Below, one piece after another: positions 20,682 to 33,045 of a stretch of DNA of 64,000 nt; the first letter of the stretch is position 1; each line of letters starts with the position of its first letter. This stretch comes from Takashimella koratensis (taxonomy: Eukaryota > Basidiomycota > Tremellomycetes > Trichosporonales > Tetragoniomycetaceae). The position numbers were made by a program, and so were the translations under genes. The notes under the pieces are model-generated. The model was given only the letters and a program-made list of their open reading frames with translations. It was not told the origin of the DNA and ran no database searches. The stretch lies in assembly GCA_003116875.1 (NCBI GenBank), contig BCKT01000010.1, forward strand, positions 1-64,000, read 5' to 3'.

Positions 20682-22613
20682 TTAAGCATGGAAAGTGAAG
20701 AATGACCACGAGTGTGGGCGGACTGTGAATGTTTTCTGACTCTCTTGGGCTTCAGATATCTTTGGGACCACCGTGTCGGGGTGTTCAAACGTGTTCTGTG
20801 GTCAGCCGTGCTAAACATAGTACCAACCGCTGCAGCGAGATCGTCCGAGGTGACCTCCTGGACTTCGATCCTAGCAACCTTGAAGTCACCAAACCCAACA
20901 TCGAGCTCGTACTCGGCTGTTGGGTGTCTGTTCAGCACGGAGAGATAGATTTTGTCCTCGGCGACCATAGCAACGGTGTCGACGTAGCTCGGACGGAGGT
21001 CGTTCTGCTGAATCCACTTGGGATAGGTAGGGCCGGTGCTACAGTCAGCCAACTCCTACGCCTTACATACTAGACGTCCGGCTGGTTTGGCAGCTGCAAC
21101 AAGTATCCCCTTTTCATCTTTTGGCTAAATGTTCGAAGACTATGATCAGCCGTGTCGACGAGATACTTACGGGAAGTAGATGGTTTGGAAAAGGACACTG
21201 TCCGGCTTCGTCATGAGTGGGGAGATCTGCGGTCAGCCGAGCCATGAGAGGTTACCCACGACATTGACACTCTGCGCGAGACAGGCGATCCCAACGTCCT
21301 TGTGCTTCCTGACCAGAACATGAAGCCAGGCGACAAAGCCGAGCATATCGGTGTAGTCATACGTTTGCTCAAGACCCTGTGCTCCAGGCGCCTTGACGTC
21401 GTCCCAGACATTCCACTGTCATCAGCTAGGCATCAACTCAGCTCACCTCGTCAAATGCAATCTTGACCTCTCGCGCAGGCATTCCTTGGATCGTTCGTTG
21501 GATGTTGGCCATGTCGATAAAAGCTTTGCAAATTTCGATATGGTGCTCGGCGGCCTTCTGTCAGCCTTGCAACTATACAACCTACCGCCGGTCCAAAGAC
21601 GTTTTTTTCGTATTCGAGTCCCGGCACGCTCGACAGTGTCTGGTGACCGAGCATGGTGCTGCCGTCAGTGCCACCCAACTCTCCACCTACTAGTAATGAA
21701 TTGAGTGGTAATCTGCAAACTGAACCATCGTCTCCAGAACCTCACGATCCCAAGTATCTCCACCGGTATTGCCGCAAGAAACCAGCTGGATACTCGGGTC
21801 GACGAGCTTGAGTCCGTGCGCCCACATCTTTGCCTTCTTCGCATAGTCGGTCGCCGAGAGGTTTCCCACTTGCCATGGGCCGAACACTGGTGTCAGTACG
21901 CTCCCAGCATCGACTCACTCTCATTGCCAAGGCCCCAATACTGAACAGCATGCGGCTCATCCCTTCCGGTGTTCTTCCTCCTAAGATTCGCCCAATACGT
22001 ATCCCCCGTGCCGTTACAATACTCGAGCCAAGCCAGCGCCTCTTCATAGGTCCCAGTACCCACTGCTATTAGCGTTGTCTCAACTCGACTCACTGTTGAG
22101 ACAAAGGTACGGCTCCCAGTCGTTTGCCCGGCACATGTCAATAAACTCGTCGGTGCCAAACATGTTCGACTCATCAGACAACCAGGCAAGCTCAATACGC
22201 TTGGGACGCTTCTCAACGGGACCGATCCCATCCTGCCAGTGATAGTTGGAGACAAAGTTGCCCCCCGGCCATCGCATCAGCGGCATCTGGAGCTCGCCAT
22301 CCTTGGCGAGGATCTTTTGCACGTCCTTGCGCCATCCCAGCCGTCCCGCAGTCCGTTCATCCACATCCTGCTTCTCCAAGAGACGCTCGGGGCTCGGGTT
22401 TTTCGGATCATCGACAATCCCACCGTAGATGCACCTGCCGAGATGCTCCAAGAACCCCGAGTAGATCTTGTCAGAAACCGGCGGCAAGCTTGGATGGACC
22501 TTGAGACGTGGATCCAAAACCACAGGCAATGATGTCAGCTTTGCCGGGTGGTCAGGGCTCGTCTTGAAAGACCCAGGGCCCTGTTGAAGGAGACGATCGA
22601 GAACGGCAGACAT
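20682..22613 (-). CDS. GH51 alpha-L-arabinofuranosidase
   Basis: About ten exons with introns close to 31 nt; roughly 550 residues. The GH51 barrel is recognised from [12 protein letters not shown] at the N-terminus, [20 protein letters not shown], the acid/base in QYWGLGNE and the nucleophile in IAFDEWNVWDD, followed by the C-terminal beta-sandwich ending [10 protein letters not shown]. It hydrolyses terminal alpha-L-arabinofuranosyl residues from arabinan, arabinoxylan or oligosaccharides. No signal peptide is visible, so an intracellular enzyme acting on imported oligosaccharides is likely. The stop at 20682-20684 lies 32 bp from that of the histidine kinase (tail-to-tail). The gene is divergent from a sugar porter (23012), which suggests shared control. 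Confidence 0.92.
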
Positions 22614-23011
22614 GATGGTTGGAGAGACAAGCTGCACCCGGGCTCGACATCATTCTTAAGCGTGAGCTCGCTATCAACCGGTGATCAACCGGTTAGCCTG
22701 TACGCTGGGTCAATTCCGAAGCGTAGACTCGGCGGAGCTGCCTTTGGCGGACACATTCCGACGCGTATTGAGGCACGGAATAGAACATCCCGTGATATTC
22801 AGAAGGTCAGGTGGCAGTCTGAAAATACATCGGTCTCATCCGTGAAGAGGTCAGTTGATGGTCTCCATTAACCCAGTTTACCCACTGCCCACCTCGGTTG
22901 TCACCAATGTCGAAGACGATGGAACCGTTGGAGTTTCCAGGATATTGGAAAAGTATAAAGCGACGCGCTCAGGGCAGATGATTCCAGCAATTATCAACTG
23001 CCCTTGACACC
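22614..23011. promoter_or_regulatory. Divergent promoter of GH51 and sugar porter
   Basis: 398 bp between divergent starts. It holds a TATAAA at 22954-22959, about 53 bp before the porter ATG, and a tandem ATCAACCGGT pair near the GH51 end. A divergent enzyme/transporter pair is a common arrangement for sugar-inducible genes. Confidence 0.55.
22673..22693. repeat. Tandem ATCAACCGGT, 11-bp period
   Basis: Two perfect copies of ATCAACCGGT (22673-22682 and 22684-22693), one helical turn apart and each ending in the palindrome ACCGGT. The position, 60-80 bp upstream of the GH51 start, suits a regulator binding site. This is inference from position and spacing. Confidence 0.5.
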
Positions 23012-24683
23012 ATGCGCGGTCTCGATTTTGGAGCAAGCAGCTTTTGGTTCATGGTGCTTTGCGCCAGTGTCGCTGGAGTCTCCGGACTCATGTTTGGATA
23101 TGACAGCGGTAAGCCAGTGTCATGACTCTTCTGATGACAGGTATCATCACCGACACCATCGCGCAGACACTTTTCCTGGACTACTTCCACAACCCGTCCT
23201 CAGCAATCACTGGAACAATCGTAGCAATGCTCCAGGCGGGGGCTGCCGTTGGTGCTGGAATCGCTGCTCCAATTAATGATGGCTGGGGTCGTAAAAAAAG
23301 CATGATGGTGGGCGCGGCCTGTGGCGTCGTCGGAGCTGCTCTCCAGGCCGGCGCCGTGTCAACTGCAATGCTCATCGTGGGGCGCCTCGTCATCGGGTTC
23401 AGTATTGGGTGGGTTTGGCCTTTGATCATCACTAACACCAGAGTCCTCACGATGGTGGTCCCCGTGTACCAAGCGGAGATTGCACCGCCGCATGCTCGTG
23501 CTTTCATCATGAGCATCGAATCTATCATGACGGCGATCGGCTATGTCATCGCAAATTGGGTCGGTTACGGAGCTTCGTTCTCTACGACATCTTTCCAATG
23601 GCGATTCCCTCTCTCCGTCCAGGTGCTCTTTGCTCTACTCGTTCTTTGTGCCTCGCCTTTCCTACCTGGTGAGTCAAAAGTGAAACATTACTGACGTCAG
23701 AATCCCCGCGCTGGCTTATTGAAAAGGGTCAAGACGCCAAAGCTCTGAAACTCACGCGTCGTCTGCACTACACTGGGGACAATGACTTTGTTCAACGCGA
23801 GTTTCAAGAAATGCGTGACCAAATCCTCGCAGAAAAAGAGACCACGGTCCGCAGCTACAAAGAAGCACTGAGCAAGCCAAGTTGGCGACGACGTATTTTC
23901 TTGGCGTGTGGAGTCTGGATCGGCGTTAGCTTGTCGGGCATCACGGTCTTGAACTTTTATCGTGAGTGACGTCGGCGACAGAGCTAACGAGGTAGTGAGC
24001 ACCTTCATCAAGAATCTCGGTTACACCACTAGTCAGGATCTTCTCCTCACAGGTATGTCACGTCAAGACACCGTTGACAGTAGGAATCTACGGATTCGTC
24101 GGCCCAATTTCATGCCTCATCGCCATGTGCTACCTCGACCGACTTCCCCGCGTTAAGATGCTCTGGGGCGGCAATATTGGCATGGCGATTATCCTCGCTT
24201 GTCTCACCGCTCTCACCGCGTCCTCGTATAATAAAACGGGTCACTTGTCTGAACAACGCGCCGGCATTGCCATGCTCTTCATTTACTCTTTCGTCTATTC
24301 AGCGACATATGGGTGAGTTCTTCCTACAACTTCAGCTAATCTACAGACCCATTTCGTGGATCTACCCCGTCGAGATCTTCCCAATTACTATCCGAAGTAT
24401 TGGGTTCTCTATCAGCAGCGTGGTCAACTACGCAGTCATGGTCATGTTCTCGCAAGTCTCCCCGATTGGGATGGAGAACATACAGTGGAAGTACTACCTC
24501 TTCTTTGTCTGCTCTAACCTGGCGATGGCGGTTATCGTCTTCTTCTTCTACCCAGAGACGAAGGGTCTCAGTCTTGAGCAGATTGATGAAGCGTTTGGGG
24601 ACCAAATCATTCCTCACGCGCTGCAGGACCCCAAAGGTGCCAATACACTCCACCTGGAAAACGCTGAGCCTGAGAACTTTTAA
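23012..24683 (+). CDS. MFS sugar-porter family transporter
   Basis: Seven exons with 32-35 nt introns encode about 489 residues. It starts MRGLDFGASSFWFM, with a short N-terminal tail. Signatures: GLMFGYDSGIITD in TM1, DGWGRKKSM, RLVIGFSIG, VPVYQAEIAPPHARA, FLPESPRWL, and PVEIFPITIRSIGFS with PETKGLSLEQIDEAFG at the end. The usual QQxxG of TM7 is replaced by a SGITVLNFYLSTF segment, so substrate choice may differ from classical hexose carriers. Divergent from GH51 and upstream of GH127 on the same strand, it is the best candidate importer of arabinose or arabino-oligosaccharide. Confidence 0.9.
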
Positions 24684-25072
24684 GCAAAGATGTGGTACAG
24701 AGGCAGTCTACGGTAGTAAATACGAAGTAATAGTTGAAATGTAAGACTGGTTTCGACGTAACTTGAAAGTTCATACTAAGCGCATGGTTGCGTGACTGGC
24801 CAACGTGTCCAGAGGGTGAATTTTTAAAATCGCGCGGGGGAAACAGCGGCAGAGCCCGCAAGATCAGACCACATGAACCTGATGCACAGCTGACCTTTGC
24901 TCCATCGGCACATCCGAGCAGATCCGAGTCTCGGCACGCTCACTGGAATCGATCAGGCTGTTCCAAGAAAACAAGGTTAGTCGGCGGCGAAGACCGATCG
25001 GTTAAGTGCTGCCGAAAAGTGGGCAAGTCCAAATATAAACCATGATCACACTCCTAGACCCACCCAAACGCC
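24684..25072. promoter_or_regulatory. Intergenic region upstream of GH127
   Basis: 389 bp between the porter stop and the GH127 start. AAATATAAACC at about 25031-25041 is a plausible TATA element. GATCGGTTAAG around 25000 resembles half of the ACCGGTTA element seen elsewhere in the block. Confidence 0.4.
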
Positions 25073-27312
25073 ATGACCGGTACCACTTTTGACGATCGTG
25101 TTCCGCCGCAGGTGTCGTTCTCCCAAACGGTGGGTTTCTCCTACCACACAATCTAATCTCAGTCCTTTGCGCCGAGATCGTTCTTCGGCCGACTACGCAC
25201 ACTCTTTGCGGAGAAAGTGGTCAAGACGCAGCTGGAACGATTGAAAGAGTCGGGCGCGTACGACTGCTTCAACCTGAAATGGCATCCATGCTACGACGTC
25301 AAGCGCAGCTTCAATGGGTGTTCAGCCGTGAGCTATTCGTTGATCGTAAACTAACCTCAGCCTGGAGGTAGTCCTCCTAGCTTCATCTGGGCGAGTGACA
25401 TCGGTAAATGGTAAGTCTTGATGCCTCCTCTGCTTATGATAGGATCGAAGCAGCTTGCTACTTCCTGGCGGACCCAACCACGGCGACTTCGTCTCACGCT
25501 CAAGAATTTCGAGCCGCAATCGACAAGATGATCGGGGAGATGACGACTGCTCAAGAGCCCGATGGATACCTCAACGCCTACTTTCAGGTCGTCGACAAAG
25601 AGGGCAAGCTAAAGAACTTGCGTGACTTGTGTGAAGGATGTGAGTGAAAGCGGGAGTCGTCTGACACCAGACTCCTGTGGCCACTTGATCGAGGCTGCAC
25701 TTGCCCACTACCACTTGACCGGCTCTCGCGAGTTTCTAGACATCATGATCAAGGTGGGTCATTGTTGTTCGTCGCTGAAAAGAGAATCTCGACTGCTTCA
25801 TTGCCAACTTTGGACCCGGACTGGGGCAGCGCCCTGGCTATCCAGGACATCCAGAGCTAGAGCTTGCATCTCTGAGACTGTACCGTGTGACAAACGACCC
25901 ACACCATCTGCAATTCGCTAGATACCTTTTGGAAGAACGCGGACAACGTCGCGACACCCTAGACAATCTCGTATACCTCGACTGGGAAGCTGACCAGCGA
26001 GGGGACAACCGATATCCGACGTGGATCAGCGACCTTGGGGATCACTCGTGAGCCCTGGCCAACTCCTAGCTGACTCTAGCTACTCACAATCGCACAAACC
26101 TGTGCATCAACAGGAAGACATTGTCGGGCACTCGGTCCAAGCGTTTTATCTACTCACCGCTGCCGCGGATCTTGGTGACGACTATTTAACCGACGCCCAC
26201 CGGCTTTTTGCGGACGCCATTGATCGAAAGATGTATGTGAGCGGTGGCTTTGGATCGGACCCTGCGATTGAGGGGTTCCACGACCAGCCGTACTATCTAC
26301 CGCAGTCGACGCATGACGGTGGGTGCTACGCTGAGACGTGCGCGTCAATCTCGGCGATGATGGTGGCCGAACGACTACTGTCCTACGAACTGAATGCCGG
26401 GTACCGAGACGCACTTGAGCGCTGCCTGTACAACAATGTTATCGGAGGGACGTCCCTCGACGCCGAGTCCTTCTATTACTGGAATAAATTAGAGACTTGT
26501 GGCCAGGAGAACAACCTCAGGAGCTATTGGTATGAAGGTGAGTCAGGTGCTTATCAAGCTGACAAGAGTCTGCTGTTGTCCACCAAACCTTTCACGAACC
26601 GTAGGGATGCTGGGTGGCTACATATGGAGCGCAAAAAGCAGCAGAGACGAGGTCGTGCTCACCGTTCATGTCTACGCCGCCGCGAGTCGAACGATTTGCG
26701 TTGGCGAAGGGCAGGTCGAGGTAGCAATGACCACAGAGATGCCCTGGAAGGGCGGGGTACGCTTTGTCGCATCAAGTTCTGACGGACTGTCTCTTCGAAT
26801 CAGACTTCCAGTCCCCAAGTGGGCAAAGAACTTCAAGGTAAGCCCCAGGTCGGCCCCGCTGAATCTAGTGCTCTGTCCCCGCTACGCCCATAGCGCCAGG
26901 CTACATTGAGGTTCAAGCAACATCCTTTGCGCTCGACTTCGAGCTACCCGTTCTACTCGAGCAGCCCAATCCCCGCACGAACCGCGATACTCTGACAGTT
27001 TGCCGAGGACCAATCGTTTACTGTCTCGAGGACACGGACAACGCCGAACTCGAAGCGGAACATCCCCATTTTGCGGGTGTGGGGCTATCCCCGCAAGCCA
27101 CTTTCCAGCAACAGGCGGTAGACGTGGGTAATGTCCCCTTGGTGCTCCTTTCGACCCTTGATGTCTTCACACCCGCCAAGCAGGAGACCCTCTACTCCTA
27201 CGCCTCGAGCTGGACACCAGTCACCAAGGATGTAACATTCATCCCCTTTTTCGCCCGGGCCAACCGCGGCGGTCGCGGCCGACACAAAACATCCTTGCTC
27301 AGGGTGGCTTAG
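25073..27312 (+). CDS. GH127-type beta-L-arabinofuranosidase
   Basis: Nine exons, introns 31-36 nt, about 661 residues. The family pattern is clear: IEAACYFLA and YLNAYFQ in the N-terminal alpha-toroid, GHLIEAA, HKPVHQQEDIVGHSVQA, YVSGGFGS, then the zinc/catalytic residues Glu-x-Cys in CYETCAS and the vicinal cysteines in VCCCPPN. In characterised GH127 enzymes those residues bind Zn and supply the cysteine nucleophile. The enzyme would release beta-linked L-arabinofuranose, as found on hydroxyproline-rich plant glycoproteins. No signal peptide, so probably cytosolic. The start MTGTTFDDRVPPQVSFSQT was chosen because the first ATG at 25042 meets a stop. Its complement to GH51 is the core of the arabinose theme here. 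Confidence 0.9.
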
Positions 27313-27514
27313 AATTCAAATGGCTATCCCTCTATCCGCTTGCCCCGCTTCTCCGCATAGCCATTTCAATTTGACCCTATGCACGTTTGAGCAGATCTCG
27401 TCTCGTGACCTCCACCGCATCGGTGACTTCGGCAAATTTCGATCTGGAGGACTTTGTATGAACGTTTGTGTTAACAACTTGCAATGTGATTCCATCTCCT
27501 TCACCTCGACAGCA

Positions 27515-28651
27515 ATGGGTCTTGCAGACTTTCGTGGAACTCCCTTCCCAGTGTGCCCACCCGGGCACGAAGACCACGTCTACAAAGAAGCACATGGCGT
27601 GAAGATTCCCTTGCGCATCTGGCGAGCTGAAGGCAAGAAGAAGGCGCCGTGGGTGCTTTGGATTCATGGAGGTGAGCAATAATGTGTTTTACGACTGACG
27701 TCAGGCGGGTTCATCGCTGGCAAGTACTCCGCGGCCAACGCGTGGGTCGTCCCCGGATTCACTGCTCGCGGGTACCACGTCGTCTCTGTCGCCTACCGCT
27801 TCATGCCTCAGGTCGGGCTGGACGACATGGTCGGGGACTGTCGCGACGCATTCGCGTGGTGTTATGCCAACCTACCAGCGATTCTTGGCGACGCTATCGA
27901 CGTTGACCGCTATGTGGCTGCGGGCGACTCGGCTGGAGGATACCTCGCCGCCCAGCTCGCGCTCGACCTTACTCCTGCCCCCTCTGCAACCGTACTTGTT
28001 TACGCCGCGGTCGATTTCCAAAACACGGCGTTGAAACGGTCCCAGCCAAAGGCAGTCATCCAACCAACGTATCACCGCCCACGCACCGACGCCGAGCTCG
28101 AGGCTGCTTTCAACGATCAAGACCCCGCCAATGCCGAGTTTTACTGCCCATGGGACGGCGACATTCCCCCGGTCCAAACGGTGGAGAAGATGAACGCGTT
28201 CCTTGGCACTGTCAATTTTGAGGTGACGGAGAAGCATTACCTCCGTCTCGACTTGAACAAGTACATCGTCGCTCACGGCAAAGACCGTCTCTCCAGTCTC
28301 TTCCGTCTCGACCCGACCACACCTGACGCCGAGTTCGACGCGGTCGTGAAGAAAGTTTCCCCTTTGCATGAGCTCGACGGCAGGAGCACCTTCCCTCCGA
28401 CATTCTTCATGCACGGAGTCGTGGACGGCGTGGTGGACGTTTCTCAGGCGAACCAGATGGCCGCCAAGCTGAAAGCCATGGGGGTCCCCACGGGTCACGC
28501 CTATGACCAGGAGGGGAACCACTGCTACGAGATTTTCATCTCGGTGAGCTTCCAGAGTATAGCCGCGCTAACATCACAGGGACCTCAGGATGATGGTTGG
28601 GACGAGCTGATTGTACCCGCCCTGGACTTTGTAGACCAACATGTCATGTAG
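27515..28651 (+). CDS. Alpha/beta hydrolase, hormone-sensitive-lipase/carboxylesterase-like
   Basis: Three exons, 356 residues. Oxyanion-hole HGGGF follows WVLWI, and the nucleophile elbow is GDSAGG. The late acid is probably in the HGVVDGVVDVS segment, and the catalytic His in GNHCYE. No signal peptide, so intracellular. Enzymes of this alpha/beta hydrolase fold-3 type cleave short acyl esters. In this setting a sugar acetyl- or aryl-esterase, or a lactonase, is possible, but no substrate evidence exists. It is 202 bp downstream of GH127 on the same strand and upstream of a sugar porter. Confidence 0.85.
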
Positions 28652-29087
28652 AATGAATGCATCTTAGTCGCCGATGTTGTTTGCTGCAAGGGTCACAGAA
28701 AGGACCCTCTGCTCGTACGCCTTGTCGGGCAGACGCCGGCCCGGAAGCCACCGGTTAATGCGGAGTTGCGGTTGTTGCAGTCAGCCCACCAGCGCAGTCT
28801 GAATTCTCCTTTCCCTCTAGCGTTGCCCCGATTCCACTCCACGGCGATCCGAACCTCCGTGGTTCTCCACAACGACCATCACCAACTCCTTCACGGATCA
28901 TCACAACCCCCCTCCCAAAGCATTCGCAAAAACCTCGCGAAAATTCAAGGCGGAGATGCGGCTTGGAGCCACTCGTGCCTGACCCTCTCCGACTTCTTCT
29001 TGTATCGGCTTTCAACGTCGCCGGACTAGTATATCTACTCGCGGGGAGCCCCGTGGAGATTTCTTTCCCTCATCAACTCAAGACACA
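28652..29087. promoter_or_regulatory. Intergenic region upstream of sugar porter
   Basis: 436 bp with one ACCGGTTA at 28750-28757, matching the core of the GH51-promoter repeat. A TATATC sequence lies about 55 bp before the ATG at 29088. Short frames here show no domain. Confidence 0.4.
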
Positions 29088-30892
29088 ATGACCACTCCAG
29101 TCGACGAAATCAAGTACGAGGTCGAGCAGACCGAGATGCAGCCGGTCGGCGGCAACACCCTTCCCGAGGTCGAGCACGCGCCGCTCTCTCCTTACCACAA
29201 CCTTGGGTTCTGGGACACGATCAAGACGTTCAAGGTCGCAACGTTCTTCTGTCTTGTCGTCGGTATTAACGCGGCCAGTGATGGCTACCAGAACACTCTG
29301 CCAGGTGGGTCACTTCTCAGACTGGACTGACTTTAGGCAACATCATCGCCATGGATGGATTCATCGACCAATTCGGCGAGATCATCGACGGAACTCTGCA
29401 ACTTCGCGCAACGACCATCAGTGCCTGGGCCGCGGCGTACACCGCCGCCTACATTGTCGTTCTTCTCTGTGGCTCCTATCCTATCGATCTTCTTGGGCGC
29501 AAATGGTGTCTTTTGATCTCCCAATTGCTCATTGCAATCGCTTGCGTCCTCGAAATGGTGGCCAAGGATTGGAAAGTTTGGCTCGTCGCCAAGCTCTTCG
29601 ATGTGAGTTGTGGGTGAAGCTTCGCTGACCGTTAGGGTTTCTCGGTCGGCTTCATTCAGGCCGTTGCCAGCACATATGTCTCCGAGCTCGCCCCTACCAA
29701 TGCCCGTGGTGGTCTCCTTGCATGCTACCAGCTCTGGGTATGTCTGCAGTAAAGCCTTGCTGACCTCAGTACGCGTTCGGACAATTCACGGCCGCCATCG
29801 CCACCCAAGTTGTCTCCACGATGCCTGCGTCGGACTGGCGCCGCGCGATCTACTCTCAATGGGTCTACACTGGGTAGGTCATGTTCTCTCGACAACTCTG
29901 ACAACAGTCTCGCTGTCCTCTTGTGGTGGTTCCTTCCGGAGAGCCCCCGTTGGCTTGCAGTCAAGGGCAAGACCGACCAGGCAAAGAAGACGCTCCTGTA
30001 CGTGAACGGCCGCGTCGAGGGCTACGACGCCGACGTCGAACTTGCCATTCTCATCGACGAGATTGAGAGTGGCAAGCGTCTCGCCGAGCAGGCCAACGCC
30101 TACAGCTACTTTGCCATCTTCAAGGGCACCAACCTTCGTCGAACTCTCATCTCGTTTGGTCCCTTTGGCTGGCAGCAGTGGATCGGTGTGCCGGTCATCT
30201 TCGGCTACACGTCGTACTTCTTCCAGCTTGCGAAGCTGCAGAACGTCTTCCTCGGTACTTTGGCTGTTTAGTAAGCTAGGCCGTGGGAGCATCACTGACG
30301 TCAGCTTGATTCTCCTCGTCTTTGTCGCGATCAGCTTCGTCGTCGTTGAAAAGTTTGGTCGTCGTCGCCTCCTCCTCGTCGGCGGTGCCGTCATGATCGT
30401 CTGTTTGCTCATCGTTGGTGGCATGGGCACGATTACGAATGCAACTCCTGCGACTGGCGGTGTCCTGGTCGCTTTCTCCTGTGTCTGGGTGGCTGCGTAC
30501 GCTCTCAGTGCCGGACCGTAAGTCGCCGCATTGACCTCGCTGACCTTAGAATCGGTTACACGTATCTCGCCGAGACATCCAGCGTTCCCCTTCGTGCTCG
30601 AACAATCTCCGTCGCCGCCGCCATGACCGGCATGCTCAACCTCATCGTTAACTATTGTACACCTCTAATGCTGTCGACAAACGGGGCAAACTGGGGCGTT
30701 AAAGGCGTCTCGTTCTTTTATGCGGCCACTGGCTTCATTGGCTACGTTCTCGTCTACTTCTTTGTACCCGAGACCAAGGGCCGATCTTTCCTCGAGCTCG
30801 ACGAGCTGTTCGACCGCAAGATCCCCGCGCGCAAGTTCCGCACGACTCGCACGTCCGCCGAGGAGATGGCAGACGTTGTTACCAAGGCTTAG
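29088..30892 (+). CDS. MFS sugar-porter family transporter (alpha-glucoside/maltose-permease-like)
   Basis: Seven exons with introns near 31-34 nt give about 537 residues. A long acidic N-terminal tail precedes twelve membrane segments. Family signatures are DLLGRKW, GFSVGFIQAVASTYVSELAP, WFLPESPRWL, EKFGRRRLLLVGG, GPIGYTYLAETSSVPLRART and PETKGRSFLELDELF. The extended N-terminus and PESPRWLAVKGK loop resemble fungal alpha-glucoside (maltose-permease type) carriers more than hexose carriers; this is a resemblance only. Same strand as the preceding hydrolase and the following MFS gene. It probably imports a di- or oligosaccharide made by the secreted enzymes. Confidence 0.9.
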
Positions 30893-31405
30893 GATTTAGT
30901 TTGATCGTAGCGATGTCCAATGCATCGAAGTTGGGGTGTTAGATACAGCCCAGGTTTCCGAGCCGCAGGTCACGTGGTGCATGCACCCCTCCCTTTCTCT
31001 CTCTCTCTCTCTCTCTCTATCTCTTTATGTCTCTGTGTCTCTCTGTGTGTATTTGCGTATGTGTCTGTCTCTCTTCCAGTTAGCCTAGCCTGTTCTCGTG
31101 GCCATCCCTAGCCATTCCGGCTCCTCGAAAGCCGTTACCACCTTTCCCTGCTTCTTTTTCGTCCCCCTGTCTGTACAGTGCTTCTATCGCGTTGCTCTAG
31201 GCCGTAGGAAGCGAGCCGCATACATTCTACGCGCTCCGGTCGGGGGGTGGGTGGGATGTTACACCAGCGACGCAGGCGAAGAGAATTCCGATTAGCACGC
31301 CATAGATAGCGTAGTGATGGTCAGGGACAGCGTTATCGAGTCGAAGGAAAACCCCACCGCGCTTTAAGCGAAATCGCCGGCGAGAAATTCCAGATCCACT
31401 GCAAC
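30893..31405. other. Intergenic, pyrimidine-rich
   Basis: 513 bp containing the CT microsatellite and otherwise no gene. It should include the promoter of the monocarboxylate-type transporter. Confidence 0.5.
30994..31075. repeat. (CT)n / TCTG-rich microsatellite
   Basis: About twelve CT dinucleotides followed by degenerate CTCTGTGT runs. Pyrimidine tracts like this occur in fungal promoters and 5' leaders; no more specific role is visible. Confidence 0.85.
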
Positions 31406-32921
31406 CATGAGTGAATCAAGAACAGAGACAAACGCTGGCGATGACTTCAGCGAAACACCAGCAGAGCGCCCCTCCATAAGTCAGCTCCAGGTTGACCCAC
31501 CAACAGAGGGTAAGCCAGTCGTCGCCAAGAGCTAATCACAGTCTTTCAATCCTACCCGGACGGCGGGCTCGAAGCCTGGCTCCAAATCTTCTACTGCTTT
31601 TGCCTATTCTTCACGACCCTCGGTGGTGTCTACTGCTGGGGTGTGTTCCAAGATGCGCTCTACTCGACGCACCTCGCGTCCACTTCGACCCTATCGTACA
31701 TCGGATCTATCCAGGCATCCCTTGAAGCCCTCTTCGCGATCCCGATCTCACGAATCGTTGCAGCCTTTGGCGTCCGCCGCGTCGCGATTGTTGGGGCAAT
31801 CCTGTCGGGCCTGGGACCAATTCTCGCGGGGTTCTTCACCACTAGCGTCGCAGGCATGATTCTCACCGAGGTAGGCTTACCAAAAGACTCGGCTAACGCC
31901 AGGGCTTCCTCTTTGGATGCGGCCAGTCGCTGTGCTTCTTCTGCTCGGCGACGCTCCCGGCCGACTACTTCTTCCGAAAGCGTGGTCTCGCGACTGGCAT
32001 AGTCTTTGCTGGATCGGGAGTCGGTGGTGCCGCCTTCGCCTTGATTGCAGATGCCTTGATCAAGTCGGTCGGTCTCCCCTGGTCGTTCCGAACGATCGGT
32101 ATCATCTTCCTCGTCATCAACTTGTTCTGCGCAACACAGCTCAAGAGCCGCCGACCACTAGCCCCTCTCTGGCCCAAGCGATCGGAAGGCAGTCCCAAAT
32201 CGAAAATAGTCGATGTCACGTTGTTCAAGGACCCGCGCTTTACCCTCTTCTTCTTTGCTGGGGCAATCGTTCTCTTCCCCCTCTTTGTGTGAGTCGCATC
32301 GCAACCGGCGCTAACTACAGCCCACCCTTCTACCTTCCCTTGTTCTGCACCTCCGTCGGCTTGTCCTCCAACCAAGCGTCTTTGGTCGTCGCCGGCTTCA
32401 ACTTGGCATCTGCGTGCGGAAGGATAGGCTTTGGCTTAGGCGCCGACACCTATCTCGGTCGACTGAACGCCATGCTCCTGTGCCTAGTTGTTAACGCTCT
32501 GTCAACCCTAATCATTTGGCCTCTCTCCGCTAGCTTGGGCCCTTTGTGAGTCAAGTTTGTGTCCACGCTAATGTCAGAGTCGTTTTCGCCGTCATCAACG
32601 GATGCTGTGCGGGGGGGTTCTTCTCCTTGACCCAGGGTGTCATCTCTGCAATGGTCCCCGACGAGCAGCGATCCGTCGCCTTCAGCATGATCGTGTCGTC
32701 GTGGGCTCCGGGATAGTGAGTCGTGTCAGTCCATCGCTGATCACAGCTTCCTGGGCTCCCCCGTCGCGGGATACCTCCTCCAGGCGTTTGGTGGACCAGA
32801 CGCTGGCTACGAAGCCTATCGCCCGGCCATCTTTTACGCCGGTGGATTGAGCACCCTCAGCGCGCTCCTCGTCCTAGGTGTTCGCATCAAGACTCCCGGC
32901 GGCTGGCGCACCAAGGTTTAG
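31406..32921 (+). CDS. MFS monocarboxylate-porter-like transporter
   Basis: Six exons, 31-34 nt introns, about 451 residues. A hydrophilic N-terminus is followed by YPDGGLEAWLQI, the usual entry to fungal monocarboxylate porter (MCT) proteins (normally D-G-G-x-x-A-W), then GVFQDAL, RIVAAFGVRRVAIVG and a central loop rich in basic residues before DVTLFKDPRF. Twelve hydrophobic segments. Such proteins move monocarboxylates, nicotinate, riboflavin or unknown compounds across the plasma membrane. In this cluster a sugar-acid or keto-acid substrate would be attractive, since GH115 and galactonate dehydratase deal with acidic sugars, but that is a guess. Confidence 0.85.
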
Positions 32922-33045
32922 AGGTATCCCTGAATCATGTCCCCTTTGCCAAGTGAAACACGATCAAAGGATGCATTTACAGCTACAGATTCGACTTATC
33001 GTCCATACTTGTTCATTGTCCTTGTTTCAAACCCATGTGTCTCGC

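Noticed and set aside
26839..26905. Extra microexon in GH127
   Set aside because: A single 31-nt intron ending CTGAATCTAG already gives the correct frame (KCSVPATPIAPGYIEV); no further exon is needed.
27872..28522. 216-codon minus-strand frame
   Set aside because: Antisense to the alpha/beta hydrolase with intact active-site motifs.
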